NCBI GenBank assembly: GCA_947625495.1
Contig: CANQOQ010000003.1
Location: 111,900 to 175,899 of the forward strand
Length of the DNA stretch: 64,000 bases
Direction: 5' to 3'
Source: Candidatus Gastranaerophilales bacterium
Lineage (GTDB): Bacteria; Cyanobacteriota; Vampirovibrionia; Gastranaerophilales; Gastranaerophilaceae
Shown: positions 10,083-18,865 of the stretch, piece after piece
Position numbering within the stretch: position 1 is the stretch's first letter
How the letters are laid out: every line of letters starts with the position of its first letter
Position numbers and translations under genes: made by a program
The notes under the pieces: generated by a model
Seen by the model: only the letters and a program-made list of their open reading frames with translations
Told to the model about the DNA's origin: nothing
Databases searched by the model: none

Positions 10083-10126
10083 CAAAATTTTACTCACACC
10101 ACTTCGTGTCTTATCGTAAAATTTTG
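10083..10126. repeat. Perfect 11-bp inverted repeat enclosing a smaller hairpin
   Basis: caaaattttac (10083-10093) is the exact reverse complement of gtaaaattttg (10116-10126). Inside lies a second hairpin, acac/gtgt, around cacttc (10096-10109). With the palindrome at 10022-10058 it fills the 173-base gap before rfbC, which holds no gene. Confidence 0.5.
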
Positions 10127-10128
10127 TT

Positions 10129-10157
10129 CGGACAATATATCATATTTCTGCTATAAT
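10129..10157 (+). promoter_or_regulatory. Candidate promoter of the rfbCBDA operon
   Basis: A perfect TATAAT at 10152-10157 is spaced 17 bases from cggaca at 10129-10134, which matches four of six -35 positions. A strong ribosome binding site (aaggagg) follows, then the rfbC ATG at 10175. Confidence 0.55.
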
Positions 10158-10174
10158 TATTTCAAGGAGGGTTT

Positions 10175-10723
10175 ATGCCTTTTGAATTTAAGGAATATGA
10201 TATAAAAGGAGTCAAACTCGTAATTCCAAAAGTCTTTGAGGATGAAAGAGGTTTTTTCCTTGAAAGTTATAAAAAATCCGATTTTTATAATAACGGAATA
10301 GAAGTAGAATTTAATCAGGATAATCATTCAAAATCTACAAAAGGAGTACTTAGAGGACTTCATTATCAAAAAAGTCCGAAAGGTCAGGCAAAACTTGTCA
10401 GATGTATAAAAGGTGAAATTTTTGATGTTGCGGTGGACATTAGAAGAAATTCACCTACATTCGGCAGATGGGTGGGAGAAAAGTTATCGGAATCTAACAA
10501 ATATATGCTTTATATTCCGGAAGGTTTTGCTCACGGTTTTCTTGTTCTAAGTAATGAAGCTGAACTTATTTATAAAGCTTCCAATGAATATTCTAAAGAA
10601 CACGACAGAGGCATTTTATGGAATGACCCTGATATTAATATTAACTGGGGAATAAATTATTCTCCCGTTTTAAGTGAAAAAGACAAACATCAACCACTAC
10701 TAAAAGATATAAAGGATTTATAA
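10175..10723 (+). CDS. rfbC: dTDP-4-dehydrorhamnose 3,5-epimerase
   Basis: RfbC (RmlC) epimerises the 4-keto sugar in dTDP-L-rhamnose synthesis. The 182-aa cupin shows the family features FEDERGFFLESY, the QDNHSKSTKGVLRGLHYQ segment with its active-site His, and PEGFAHGFLVLS. It is the first gene of a compact four-gene operon. Its TAA stop shares one base with the ATG of rfbB (taatg). A near-consensus Shine-Dalgarno sequence precedes the ATG. Confidence 0.97.
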   Translation: MPFEFKEYDIKGVKLVIPKVFEDERGFFLESYKKSDFYNNGIEVEFNQDNHSKSTKGVLRGLHYQKSPKGQAKLVRCIKGEIFDVAVDIRRNSPTFGRWVGEKLSESNKYMLYIPEGFAHGFLVLSNEAELIYKASNEYSKEHDRGILWNDPDININWGINYSPVLSEKDKHQPLLKDIKDL

Positions 10724-11703
10724 TGAAAATACTTGTTACAGGCGGAGCCGGATTTATAGGCAGCTGTTTTATCAGATATATGCTGACTAAATACCCTAAT
10801 TATAAAATAGTCAATCTTGATGCACTAACTTATGCGGGAAATATTGAAAATCTTGATGATATAAAAAATAATAAAAATTATACATTTATTCACGGCAATA
10901 TATGTGATAAAAGACTTGTAAGAGATATAGTTTCGGAAACAGACTGCATAATAAACTTTGCGGCAGAAAGCCATGTTGATCGTTCAATAACCGAACCTGA
11001 AATATTTATTCAAACAAATATTCAAGGAACATTGAACCTCTTGCAGGCTTCTAATGAAATGGGAATAGAAAGATATTTACAGGTATCAACAGATGAGGTA
11101 TACGGTTCATTAGGTAAAGAAGGGTATTTTTATGAAACATCACCAATAAGCCCGAATAGTCCTTATTCTGCTTCTAAAGCAAGCGCTGATTTACTGGTAA
11201 AAGCCTATTTTGAAACTTATAAACTTCCCGTTTTGATTACAAGATGTTCAAATAACTACGGACCATATCAATATCCCGAAAAATTAATTCCGTTTTTCAT
11301 ATCAAAACTGTTAAAAAATGAAAAAGTACCTGTATATGGTGACGGATTGAACGTTCGTGACTGGTTATATGTTTATGATCATTGCAGTGCCATTGATATG
11401 GTGCTTCATAACGGCAGAGAAGGTGAAATATATAATATCGGCGGTCATAATGAAAAAACAAATCTGGAAATTACCAAATTAATAATTAATGCAATGGGAA
11501 AAAGCGAAGATTCAATACAGTATGTAAAAGACCGCTTAGGTCATGACAGACGATATGCTATTTGTAATGATAAAATAAAATCCGAACTTGGCTGGGAACC
11601 TTCAATATCCTTTGAAGAAGGGATTAAATTAACTATTAACTGGTATCTTGAAAACCAAGACTGGATAAGAAGTATTGAAGATAAAAAAGCCGGAGTTATT
11701 TAA
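10723..11703 (+). CDS. rfbB: dTDP-glucose 4,6-dehydratase
   Basis: RfbB (RmlB) is the NAD-dependent short-chain dehydratase that makes dTDP-4-keto-6-deoxyglucose. The N-terminus has the GGAGFIGSCF dinucleotide motif. STDEVYGSLG and the catalytic YSASK follow, and NNYGPYQYPEKLIPFFI is diagnostic for the family. The length of 326 aa is normal. It overlaps rfbC by one base and rfbD begins immediately after its stop. Confidence 0.97.
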   Translation: MKILVTGGAGFIGSCFIRYMLTKYPNYKIVNLDALTYAGNIENLDDIKNNKNYTFIHGNICDKRLVRDIVSETDCIINFAAESHVDRSITEPEIFIQTNIQGTLNLLQASNEMGIERYLQVSTDEVYGSLGKEGYFYETSPISPNSPYSASKASADLLVKAYFETYKLPVLITRCSNNYGPYQYPEKLIPFFISKLLKNEKVPVYGDGLNVRDWLYVYDHCSAIDMVLHNGREGEIYNIGGHNEKTNLEITKLIINAMGKSEDSIQYVKDRLGHDRRYAICNDKIKSELGWEPSISFEEGIKLTINWYLENQDWIRSIEDKKAGVI

Positions 11704-12525
11704 ATGAAAATTCTTGTAACAGGAGCAAAAGGAATGCTGGGACAGGATTTATGCCCCATATTAGAAGATGAAGGATTTGAAGTTATTGAAACAGATATTC
11801 ATAATCTGGATTTTACTGATTTAAATGCCTGCAAAAAAGTTATAAAAGAAAATAATCCCGACTATGTTATTCATCTTGGCGCATATACAAATGTTGATAA
11901 GGCTGAAGAAGACAGTGAACTTGCTTTTAAAATTAACACAGAAGGAACAAAAAATATTGTAGAGGCGCTAAAAGAAACTAATTCAACTTTAATATACATT
12001 TCAACTGATTACGTTTTTGACGGAACAAAACAAGGTAAATATACACCTGAAGATAAACCCAATCCGATAAATGTATACGGGAAAAGTAAGCAAATGGGAG
12101 AAGAAGCCGTCAAACAATACGATAAATATTATATAGCAAGAACAAGCTGGTTATACGGACATCACGGTAAGAATTTTGTTGAGACAATGATTTCACTTGC
12201 TGCAAAAAGTGAACTAAAAGTTGTTGATGACCAAATAGGCTGCCCTACTTGGACTGTTGAACTTGCTAACGGAATAATAAAATTAATAAGAGAAGAAAAA
12301 CCATACGGCATATACCATATATGCGGTTCAGGTCAGACAAGCTGGTTTGGATTTGCCAAAGAAATATTTTCACTTATGGGAATAAAAACAAAAATAACTC
12401 CCTGCACAACAGAGGAATTTCCAAGACCTGCCAAAAGACCAAAAAACAGTATTATGGAAAATAATAAAATATGCAGAAACTGGCAAACCGCACTAAAAGA
12501 GTACTTGGAATTGAGGTGTGAATGA
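11704..12525 (+). CDS. rfbD: dTDP-4-dehydrorhamnose reductase
   Basis: RfbD (RmlD) performs the last reduction to dTDP-L-rhamnose. The 273-aa protein has [10 protein letters not shown] at the N-terminus, then [19 protein letters not shown] and the YGKSKQMGE catalytic Tyr-Lys pair, all characteristic of RmlD. It starts at the base after the rfbB stop and overlaps rfbA by four bases (atga), so the operon is translationally coupled. Confidence 0.96.
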   Translation: MKILVTGAKGMLGQDLCPILEDEGFEVIETDIHNLDFTDLNACKKVIKENNPDYVIHLGAYTNVDKAEEDSELAFKINTEGTKNIVEALKETNSTLIYISTDYVFDGTKQGKYTPEDKPNPINVYGKSKQMGEEAVKQYDKYYIARTSWLYGHHGKNFVETMISLAAKSELKVVDDQIGCPTWTVELANGIIKLIREEKPYGIYHICGSGQTSWFGFAKEIFSLMGIKTKITPCTTEEFPRPAKRPKNSIMENNKICRNWQTALKEYLELRCE

Positions 12526-13391
12526 AAGGCATAGTATTAGCAGGCGGATCAGGTACAAGATTATATCCTTCCACATTATCCATATCAAAACAGCTTTTAC
12601 CTATATATGATAAACCTATGATTTATCATCCCATTTCCGTATTAATGCTTGCAGGAATAAGAGAAATATTAATCATTTCAACCCCTGAAGATTTACCTAA
12701 TTTCAAAAAGTTATTAAAAGACGGAAGTCAATTGGGAGTAAAGTTTTCATACGTTTCACAGCCCAGTCCCGACGGACTTGCGCAGGCTTTTATTTTAGGA
12801 AAAGATTTTATAGGAAATGATTCCGCTGCATTAATTCTAGGCGACAATATATTTTATGGGCCTTCTTTTTCGGGAATACTCAGAAATGCCGTGAAAAATA
12901 TTGAAACAAATGGCGGCGCCGTTTTATTTGCTTATCAGGTAAAAGACCCTCAAAGATTCGGGATTGTGGAATTTGATGATAATAGAAATGTTATATCAAT
13001 AGAAGAAAAACCAACAAAACCAAAATCACAATATGCGGTTACGGGACTTTATTTTTATGACAATGATGTGGTTAAATATGTAGCAAACCAAAAGCCTTCA
13101 AAACGGGGAGAGCTTGAAATTACGGATTTAAACAATGTTTATTTACAAAATAAAAAAATAAAATTGGAAATTTTAGGCAGAGGCTTTGCATGGCTTGATA
13201 CAGGTACTCATGAATCACTTTTACAGGCTTCTCAATTTATAAAAACAATCGAAGATAATCAGGGTATTAAAATTGCCTGTCTTGAAGAAGTAGCTTATCG
13301 TATGGGATATATTTCTTCTGATGATTTAATAAATATTTCAAATAAATATCCCAATAACCCGTATTATCAATATATTAAAAATCTAAAATAA
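12522..13391 (+). CDS. rfbA: Glucose-1-phosphate thymidylyltransferase
   Basis: RfbA (RmlA) makes dTDP-glucose, the entry step of the rhamnose pathway. The 289-aa product begins with the nucleotide-binding signature [16 protein letters not shown] and contains the LGDNIF metal motif, EEKPTKPKS and the [10 protein letters not shown] segment typical of RmlA. It completes the set of four rhamnose genes. L-rhamnose would go into a surface polysaccharide, but no rhamnosyltransferase is obvious nearby. Confidence 0.97.
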   Translation: MKGIVLAGGSGTRLYPSTLSISKQLLPIYDKPMIYHPISVLMLAGIREILIISTPEDLPNFKKLLKDGSQLGVKFSYVSQPSPDGLAQAFILGKDFIGNDSAALILGDNIFYGPSFSGILRNAVKNIETNGGAVLFAYQVKDPQRFGIVEFDDNRNVISIEEKPTKPKSQYAVTGLYFYDNDVVKYVANQKPSKRGELEITDLNNVYLQNKKIKLEILGRGFAWLDTGTHESLLQASQFIKTIEDNQGIKIACLEEVAYRMGYISSDDLINISNKYPNNPYYQYIKNLK

Positions 13392-13456
13392 TTAGCCTGA
13401 TTATATATAATATTTTTTATCTATATTTCTCATAATAAACATATAAGGAGAATATT

Positions 13457-13702
13457 ATGAGAAATAAGAAAAAATCATTATTAAATGCCCTAAATAAGAA
13501 CTGTACAAAAAAAGTAAGGATTTGTACAAGTAAATTTTGTGCAACCGGATGTTTAGTGGAAGATTATGATGATGAAGATATAGTATGTCTTGAAAACGTA
13601 GAGATGATGTTTACGGACGGATGCCATGAACAAGAACACAGAGACAGTCTATGTATTTGTGATGACCATATAATAGCATTTGAAGCAATAAATGACAAAT
13701 AA
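13457..13702 (+). CDS. Small cysteine-rich protein, possibly Sm-like fold, 81 aa
   Basis: I do not recognise a named family. The protein has eight cysteines in 81 residues (C16, C23, C28, C32, C44, C56, C66, C68) and a basic N-terminus. The pattern KKVRICTS, GCLVEDYDDEDIVCLENVE and ICDDHIIAFEAI resembles the strand order of small LSm/Hfq-like barrels, but this is only a visual similarity. A ribosome binding site (aaggag) precedes the ATG. It lies alone between rfbA and a minus-strand gene. Confidence 0.6.
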   Translation: MRNKKKSLLNALNKNCTKKVRICTSKFCATGCLVEDYDDEDIVCLENVEMMFTDGCHEQEHRDSLCICDDHIIAFEAINDK

Positions 13703-13722
13703 AAAAGAGGCAAATGCCTCTT
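13701..13722 (-). terminator. Rho-independent terminator for the minus-strand 90-aa gene
   Basis: A 7-8 bp stem (aagaggc/gcctctt) is followed by a run of six T on the minus strand. It ends transcription of the gene at 13750-14022 and overlaps the stop codon of the plus-strand gene at 13457. Confidence 0.7.
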
Positions 13723-13749
13723 AAAACTTACTCTTCGGTCAGCTTACAA

Positions 13750-14022
13750 CTATTCTACAAAACCGCTCTTAATATCAGGCTGCTCATTGAAGTTGAAGAT
13801 AAAGTGGGAATATCTTTCCATTCTCAATTTAAACCACCCTAACATCGTATCAGAGCCATAAATCTTTATCGTTCGCATTTTATCGAAATTTTTATTACTG
13901 CGATTATATGATTCATCAATATATGTCTGGCATTTACAATTAAGTTCTTCAACCAAATCATATAAAGTTTTTAACCAAGCAGGCTGAACCTGCAGTTCAT
14001 TTACTTTGTACTCTAGAATCAT
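13750..14022 (-). CDS. Hypothetical protein, 90 aa
   Basis: This family is not recognised. The product has no signal peptide or membrane segment. It begins MILEYKVNELQVQPAWLKTL and contains the segment KMRTIKIYGSDTMLGWFKLR, suggesting a small alpha/beta soluble protein. A ribosome binding site (aggaaag) and a TATAAT-like box lie upstream on the minus strand, and a terminator lies at 13701-13722. It is therefore probably a real single-gene transcription unit. Confidence 0.55.
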   Translation of the reverse strand: MILEYKVNELQVQPAWLKTLYDLVEELNCKCQTYIDESYNRSNKNFDKMRTIKIYGSDTMLGWFKLRMERYSHFIFNFNEQPDIKSGFVE

Positions 14023-14132
14023 ATCTTTCCTGACTGTTTATTTATTTGTATTGGGAAGGGGAGAACATCTCTCATAACTAATTATATATATGCCGTGTTT
14101 TTTTAATTTTTAAACATAACGTTTCAAATTTG

Positions 14133-14993
14133 TTACAAAGGATTAATTTTTTTATGCTGATTTTTATACAATTCAAGAGTATTTTCCATTAACATCGCAA
14201 TAGTCATAGGGCCGACGCCTCCAGGTACAGGAGTTATATATGAAGCTTTATCAACAACGCTTTTAAAATCTACATCTCCTATAATTTTATTATTAACTCT
14301 GTTTATTCCGACATCAATAACTACAGCATCATCTTTAACAAATTCCGAAGTTACATAATTCGGCTGGCCTATTGCGGCTACCAATATATCCGCCTGTTTT
14401 GAAAAAGCAAGAATATTTTTTTCTGATGTTTTACTATGAAGATTAATAACCGCTGCATTATTCTGCCTTAAAAGTGCAGAAAGCGGTTTCCCCACAATAT
14501 TTGAGCGTCCGAGAACAACCGCAATTTTCCCTTCAATTTCAATATTATATTCTTTTAACAGCCTAATTATTCCTTTTGGAGTGCAAGGCTCGGCATAAGG
14601 TTTATATCCCAAGATTAACTGTCCGATATTATAAGGAGTAAAACCGTCCGCATCTTTTTTACTGTCTATTTTTTCAATAATGCTTGGTGCATACAAAATG
14701 CCCGGCAGCGGAAGTTGGACCAATATTGCATTTACGCTGTCGTCTTTATTCCATTCAAGAATTTTTTTAATTATTTCATTGTTTGTTAAATTTTGCGTAA
14801 AATGCTTAAAATCAACTTCTATACCAATTTCTTTGGCTATTTTTAGTTTATTATTAACATATATAAGGCTTGCAGGATTATCCCCCGCCAATATAACCCC
14901 TAATTTAGGTTTAACATCAAGTTTAAAAACCTCCTCGGAAATTTTGCTGATTATTTTCTGTGCGGTCTTTTTGCCGTCTAAAATTATAGTCAT
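14133..14993 (-). CDS. folD: Bifunctional methylenetetrahydrofolate dehydrogenase/cyclohydrolase
   Basis: FolD interconverts methylene-, methenyl- and formyl-tetrahydrofolate. The 286-aa protein has the YVNNK active-site motif, VQLPLPG, DADGFTPYNIG, VLGRSNIVGKP for nucleotide binding, and the C-terminal TPVPGGVGPMT, all diagnostic. Its ATG overlaps the stop of the upstream CooC-like ATPase by four bases (atga), which implies coupled expression. Formyl-tetrahydrofolate is the substrate of fmt, and methylene-tetrahydrofolate is the product of glyA; both are encoded nearby. Confidence 0.97.
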   Translation of the reverse strand: MTIILDGKKTAQKIISKISEEVFKLDVKPKLGVILAGDNPASLIYVNNKLKIAKEIGIEVDFKHFTQNLTNNEIIKKILEWNKDDSVNAILVQLPLPGILYAPSIIEKIDSKKDADGFTPYNIGQLILGYKPYAEPCTPKGIIRLLKEYNIEIEGKIAVVLGRSNIVGKPLSALLRQNNAAVINLHSKTSEKNILAFSKQADILVAAIGQPNYVTSEFVKDDAVVIDVGINRVNNKIIGDVDFKSVVDKASYITPVPGGVGPMTIAMLMENTLELYKNQHKKINPL

Positions 14994-15748
14994 TGCATCT
15001 CCTCATTTTGAGGTATATTTAATCTGAAATATAACTGCTCAAGTGCTTCTTCTACGACCTTAGAATCTTTAGATATTCTGTTAATTTTGAGTTCATCATC
15101 TTTTGGAATCGTACCAAGTGTAGTTAAATCGTACTTATTTAATAATTGAAGCAGCGGTTCAATTTCCTGTTTATTAACTTTATTAAGAATAACGCCCAAT
15201 TGTTCGCCTGCCGCATATTTCGCAGAATACTCTTCTATTCTTTTTGCCAGATGTATAGAAGCTTCATTAGGTCTTGCGACTACTAAAGTTACATTAATAG
15301 GAATATCTACAAGCTGATGAAGATACTTAAGGTCAAATTCACAATCAAATATAACAAAATCATATCTTGAAATCAGTTTAACAAGTGCATCATTTATCTG
15401 CTTAGTAATAGGACATCTGCAGTCTTTAGAACCTATCAGCCATGAGACTATAATATCAGTCGAATCATCAAGCGGAACAAGAATATCTTCTAAAGCCCAT
15501 TCTATATATTCCTGTTTTGTCATATTATCAGGAATTCCTGTCTTATATTCATGTTTACCGCTTCTTATCCCGTAAATTGTTTGCCTTATATCTTTTCCGA
15601 AGCTGTGCCCCAACTCAGCAGTTAAATCATTATCAAAAAGCAGAACTGATTTTCCGGGGTGTTTTTGTTCAATAACACGCCATAAGGCTTTAACTATTGT
15701 AGTTTTACCGCTTCCGCTTTTCCCCGTAACTGCTATTGATACTGTCAT
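14990..15748 (-). CDS. CooC-like P-loop ATPase with CXC motif
   Basis: The 252-aa protein belongs to the SIMIBI/MinD-type ATPases. The P-loop TGKSGSGKTT at residues 8-17 contains the signature lysine K10 and the phosphate-loop K15. C110-R-C112 sits where CooC, the nickel-insertion factor of carbon monoxide dehydrogenase, has its metal-binding Cys-x-Cys pair. FVIFDCEFDLKYLHQL, then VVARPNEASIHLAKRI and GVILNKV, also follow the CooC layout. A role in delivering metal to an enzyme is inferred. No CODH gene is present here. It overlaps folD by four bases. Confidence 0.65.
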   Translation of the reverse strand: MTVSIAVTGKSGSGKTTIVKALWRVIEQKHPGKSVLLFDNDLTAELGHSFGKDIRQTIYGIRSGKHEYKTGIPDNMTKQEYIEWALEDILVPLDDSTDIIVSWLIGSKDCRCPITKQINDALVKLISRYDFVIFDCEFDLKYLHQLVDIPINVTLVVARPNEASIHLAKRIEEYSAKYAAGEQLGVILNKVNKQEIEPLLQLLNKYDLTTLGTIPKDDELKINRISKDSKVVEEALEQLYFRLNIPQNEEMQ

Positions 15749-15805
15749 TTCCCCTCGCTATTTTCTATCTCTCTTTATTATATCAAATATTTCACTTATG
15801 TAAAT

Positions 15806-16477
15806 TTATTGAACATTTATAAATTTATGAACTTGAGGAATTAACCTTATTTTAGAATATTCATTTATAAAACGATTAAATACTTGTTTAATATCTGTAT
15901 TGTGAATATCCAATTTATACCCGTCCGTTTTAGGCTGCAGAATAATTTCTATGTCATATTTTTTTGCGATTTCTATACATTGCTCAATTTCATAATCAGT
16001 AATATTATTGTCAAAAACAACCTTAGCAAATATTTCTTTATCATACTTTTTTGCAGCATTAATAAATTTATCATGAATAATAAATAAATCACCAGAGCCT
16101 GCTGCCGAATTAAGTTTAAAATCCATAGATACAATATCAATATATTGAATTAAACGTTGTAGATTTTCATATAAAGTTCCGTTTGTTTCCAAATACACTT
16201 TTTTATTTATTTTAGGCAGAAAATCCAGTAAAAAATCAGTTTCACATAAAGGTTCAGCACCGGTTAAACTGACAGAATGTATATTTGAAGTATCATTGAC
16301 AATCTTTGCCAAAGAAATAGAATCATATTGTACTAAATCAGTTTCAAAATCAGTATCACAGTATTTACAATTAAGATTACATTTTGAAAATCTTATAAAA
16401 AGCTGATTAACACCGACATAAGGACCTTCTCCCTGAATAGAAGTAAATATTTCTTTTATAAATACTTTATTTTGCAT
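15806..16477 (-). CDS. queE: 7-carboxy-7-deazaguanine synthase (radical SAM)
   Basis: QueE makes the deazapurine core of queuosine. The 223-aa product starts KEIFTSIQGEGPYVGVNQLF, then has the radical-SAM cysteine motif C-NLN-C-KY-C and the SLTGAEPL segment that replaces the usual GGEP. These are family hallmarks. The start lies 11 bases inside the end of the dnaJ-like gene, so the pair is probably co-expressed. queC and queD are not visible in the window. Confidence 0.92.
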   Translation of the reverse strand: MQNKVFIKEIFTSIQGEGPYVGVNQLFIRFSKCNLNCKYCDTDFETDLVQYDSISLAKIVNDTSNIHSVSLTGAEPLCETDFLLDFLPKINKKVYLETNGTLYENLQRLIQYIDIVSMDFKLNSAAGSGDLFIIHDKFINAAKKYDKEIFAKVVFDNNITDYEIEQCIEIAKKYDIEIILQPKTDGYKLDIHNTDIKQVFNRFINEYSKIRLIPQVHKFINVQ

Positions 16478-17495
16478 TATAGAAATCTTTCCTTATATCA
16501 TAAGCGGACAGATTTTTCAAATTATTATATAAGTCAATTTCTGATTGAGAGAGTTTATCAGGCAGTTTAATTTGGACAGTTATAATTAAATCACCTCTTT
16601 TAGACTTTGTTTTATTCTCAATTCCCTGAGCTGCTATTTTTAATTTTTGACCTGAAGATGTCATAGGCGGTATTTTAACACTAACACTGCCGTCAGGAAC
16701 AGGGACAGAAACCTCCGTTCCTAAAACAGCTTCAAATGGAGTAATTGGAAGCACACATAATATATTAAGTCCGTCAAATTCAAAATACGGATGTTTTTCA
16801 ACGGTAATATTCAGGTATAAATCGCCGTCCTTACCGCCATTTATGCCTTTGTTGCCTTCTTTTCTAACTCTTACTTTAGACCCTGTTTTAACACCTTTGG
16901 GTATTTTTACGTTAATTTTTTTCTGTAAAGATAACATGCCCGTGCCGTTGCACATAGGACATTGAGTATCATTAATAAATTTTCTGCCTCCGCACTTAGG
17001 GCATGGTTCCGTATGAAGTATATTTACCTTGCGATTTGTTCCGTTAAGTGATTCAAAACAGCTTATCTTTAAATCTATATTAATATCTTCACCGTTAACA
17101 GAGTGTCTTACCGGATTATTATCCAATTTTTTACCGTAGAATAACTTATCTATAGCCTGATTCAAAGAAGAAGAAAAGGTTTCATTTTTCTGTTCTTTTT
17201 TAATATAAGTATCCGTTTTTTCTTTGGCTTCGTTTACTTTTTGCTCATATTTCTTTTTAATTTTCTCTGAATAGAAGCCTTTTAAAACATCATATTTTTT
17301 CCTTGATTCATAATCAGAAAGAATTTCATAGGCTTCTTGAATTTCTTTGAATTTAAGCTCATTGTCAACATTTTTTGAGACATCAGGATGATACTTCCTC
17401 ACAAGCTTTCTGTAGGCTGATTTTATTTCTTCGGCTGTAGCATCAATATTGACATTTAGAGTTTTATATAAATCTCTGTTATAATAATTTACCAA
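16467..17495 (-). CDS. dnaJ: DnaJ-family co-chaperone with a reduced zinc finger
   Basis: This is a J-domain partner of DnaK. The N-terminal J domain contains the essential HPD motif (VRKYHPDVSK). Only two cysteine motifs, CPKCGG and CPMCNGTG, are present, where classical DnaJ has four, so one zinc site at most can form. A typical Gly/Phe linker is missing. The C-terminal substrate-binding beta-sandwich is intact (KIPKGVKTGSKVRVR, YLNITVEKHP, SVPVPDGSVSVKIPP). I prefer the TTG at 17495 (342 aa), because ggag lies seven bases upstream. The ATG at 17516 has no such site. Confidence 0.85.
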   Translation of the reverse strand: MVNYYNRDLYKTLNVNIDATAEEIKSAYRKLVRKYHPDVSKNVDNELKFKEIQEAYEILSDYESRKKYDVLKGFYSEKIKKKYEQKVNEAKEKTDTYIKKEQKNETFSSSLNQAIDKLFYGKKLDNNPVRHSVNGEDINIDLKISCFESLNGTNRKVNILHTEPCPKCGGRKFINDTQCPMCNGTGMLSLQKKINVKIPKGVKTGSKVRVRKEGNKGINGGKDGDLYLNITVEKHPYFEFDGLNILCVLPITPFEAVLGTEVSVPVPDGSVSVKIPPMTSSGQKLKIAAQGIENKTKSKRGDLIITVQIKLPDKLSQSEIDLYNNLKNLSAYDIRKDFYNAK

Positions 17496-17615
17496 AATTA
17501 AACTCCGGTTATACATTTATTTTACGGAAGAGAAAAAAAATATCAATTACTTTAAAAAAAATGATATAATTTTTTTATTGTAAAATGAAATAAGTAAATG
17601 AGATTAGGGGTGCAA

Positions 17616-18863
17616 ATGGAACTGGATATTATAAGACAAACAGATTCGGAAGTTGCCGAATTAATAGAAAAAGAACTCAAAAGACAGCAGACAACAATAG
17701 AGTTAATAGCAAGCGAAAATTTCACATCCAAAGCGGTAATGGCAGCAGCAGGAAGCGTTCTTACCAATAAATATGCGGAAGGGAAACCATATAAAAGATT
17801 TTATAACGGATGTGAAAATGTTGATAAGATAGAAGAACTGGCACAAGAACGTGCAAAGAAACTGTTTAATGCTGAGCATGCCAATGTACAACCACATAGC
17901 GGAGCTCAGGCGAATATGGCAGTATTCTTATATGCCGTAAAACCGGGTGATACGGTTATGGGTATGGATTTATCCAACGGCGGGCATTTATCCCACGGTT
18001 CGCCCGTTAATTTTTCGGGATTATATTTTAATATAGTTTCATACGGAATCAATTCAAACGGTGAAATTGATTATGACAACGTAAGAGAACTTGCTCTTAA
18101 ACATAAACCGAAACTGATAATCTGCGGTGCAAGCAATTATTCAAAGATAATAGATTTCAAAAAATTCAGAGAAATAGCTGATGAAGTCGGTGCGTATCTG
18201 ATGGCTGATATAGCACATATTGCGGCGCTTGTTGCAACGGGTGAGCACCCGAGTCCTTTTCCTTATGCCGATTTTGTTACAACAACAACTCATAAAACAT
18301 TAAGAGGTCCAAGAGGCGGAATAATTATGTGTAAAGAAAAGCATGCCCAAGGTATAGATAAGGCTGTATTTCCGGGGATTCAAGGCGGGCCGTTGGAACA
18401 TATCATTGCAGCCAAAGCAATTGCATTAAAAGAAGCTCTGTCTGAGGACTTTAAACAGTATGCGAAACAAGTTGTATTAAACGCTAAAGCACTTGCAAAC
18501 TCACTTATGGAAGAAGGTCTTGATATAGTAGGCGGCGGAACGGAAAACCACCTTATGACACTTGACTTAAGAAAAACAAATAAGACAGGTAAAGATGTTG
18601 CAAATTTATTGGAGCTTGTAGGTATTACAGCCAATAAAAATACGGTACCGAATGACCCTCAAAGTCCTTTTATAACTTCAGGAGTAAGATTAGGTTCTCC
18701 TGCCGTTACAACAAGAGGCTTTAAAGAAGAAGATATGAAAGAAATCGGTAAAATTATAGCAGAAGCTGTTAAATTGTCTGACGTAAACGATTCTGAAAAA
18801 ATTAAAGAGTTAAGACAAAGATCATTAAAGCTTTGTGAGAAGCACCCTCTATATAAGGATTAA
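17616..18863 (+). CDS. glyA: Serine hydroxymethyltransferase
   Basis: GlyA converts serine and tetrahydrofolate to glycine and methylene-tetrahydrofolate. The product shows [15 protein letters not shown], the PLP-lysine motif [13 protein letters not shown], and the C-terminal [16 protein letters not shown]. The ATG at 17616 (415 aa) fits the known family start and follows aggggt. An ATG six codons upstream has a poorer context. A TATAAT at 17565-17570 is a candidate -10 box. It heads a tightly spaced plus-strand gene train that continues to about 31.8 kb. Confidence 0.97.
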   Translation: MELDIIRQTDSEVAELIEKELKRQQTTIELIASENFTSKAVMAAAGSVLTNKYAEGKPYKRFYNGCENVDKIEELAQERAKKLFNAEHANVQPHSGAQANMAVFLYAVKPGDTVMGMDLSNGGHLSHGSPVNFSGLYFNIVSYGINSNGEIDYDNVRELALKHKPKLIICGASNYSKIIDFKKFREIADEVGAYLMADIAHIAALVATGEHPSPFPYADFVTTTTHKTLRGPRGGIIMCKEKHAQGIDKAVFPGIQGGPLEHIIAAKAIALKEALSEDFKQYAKQVVLNAKALANSLMEEGLDIVGGGTENHLMTLDLRKTNKTGKDVANLLELVGITANKNTVPNDPQSPFITSGVRLGSPAVTTRGFKEEDMKEIGKIIAEAVKLSDVNDSEKIKELRQRSLKLCEKHPLYKD

Positions 18864-18865
18864 TT

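Noticed and set aside
10002..10174. tRNA or small structured RNA gene before rfbC
   Set aside because: The palindromes do not form a cloverleaf and there is no CCA end or T-loop motif, so I list them only as repeats.
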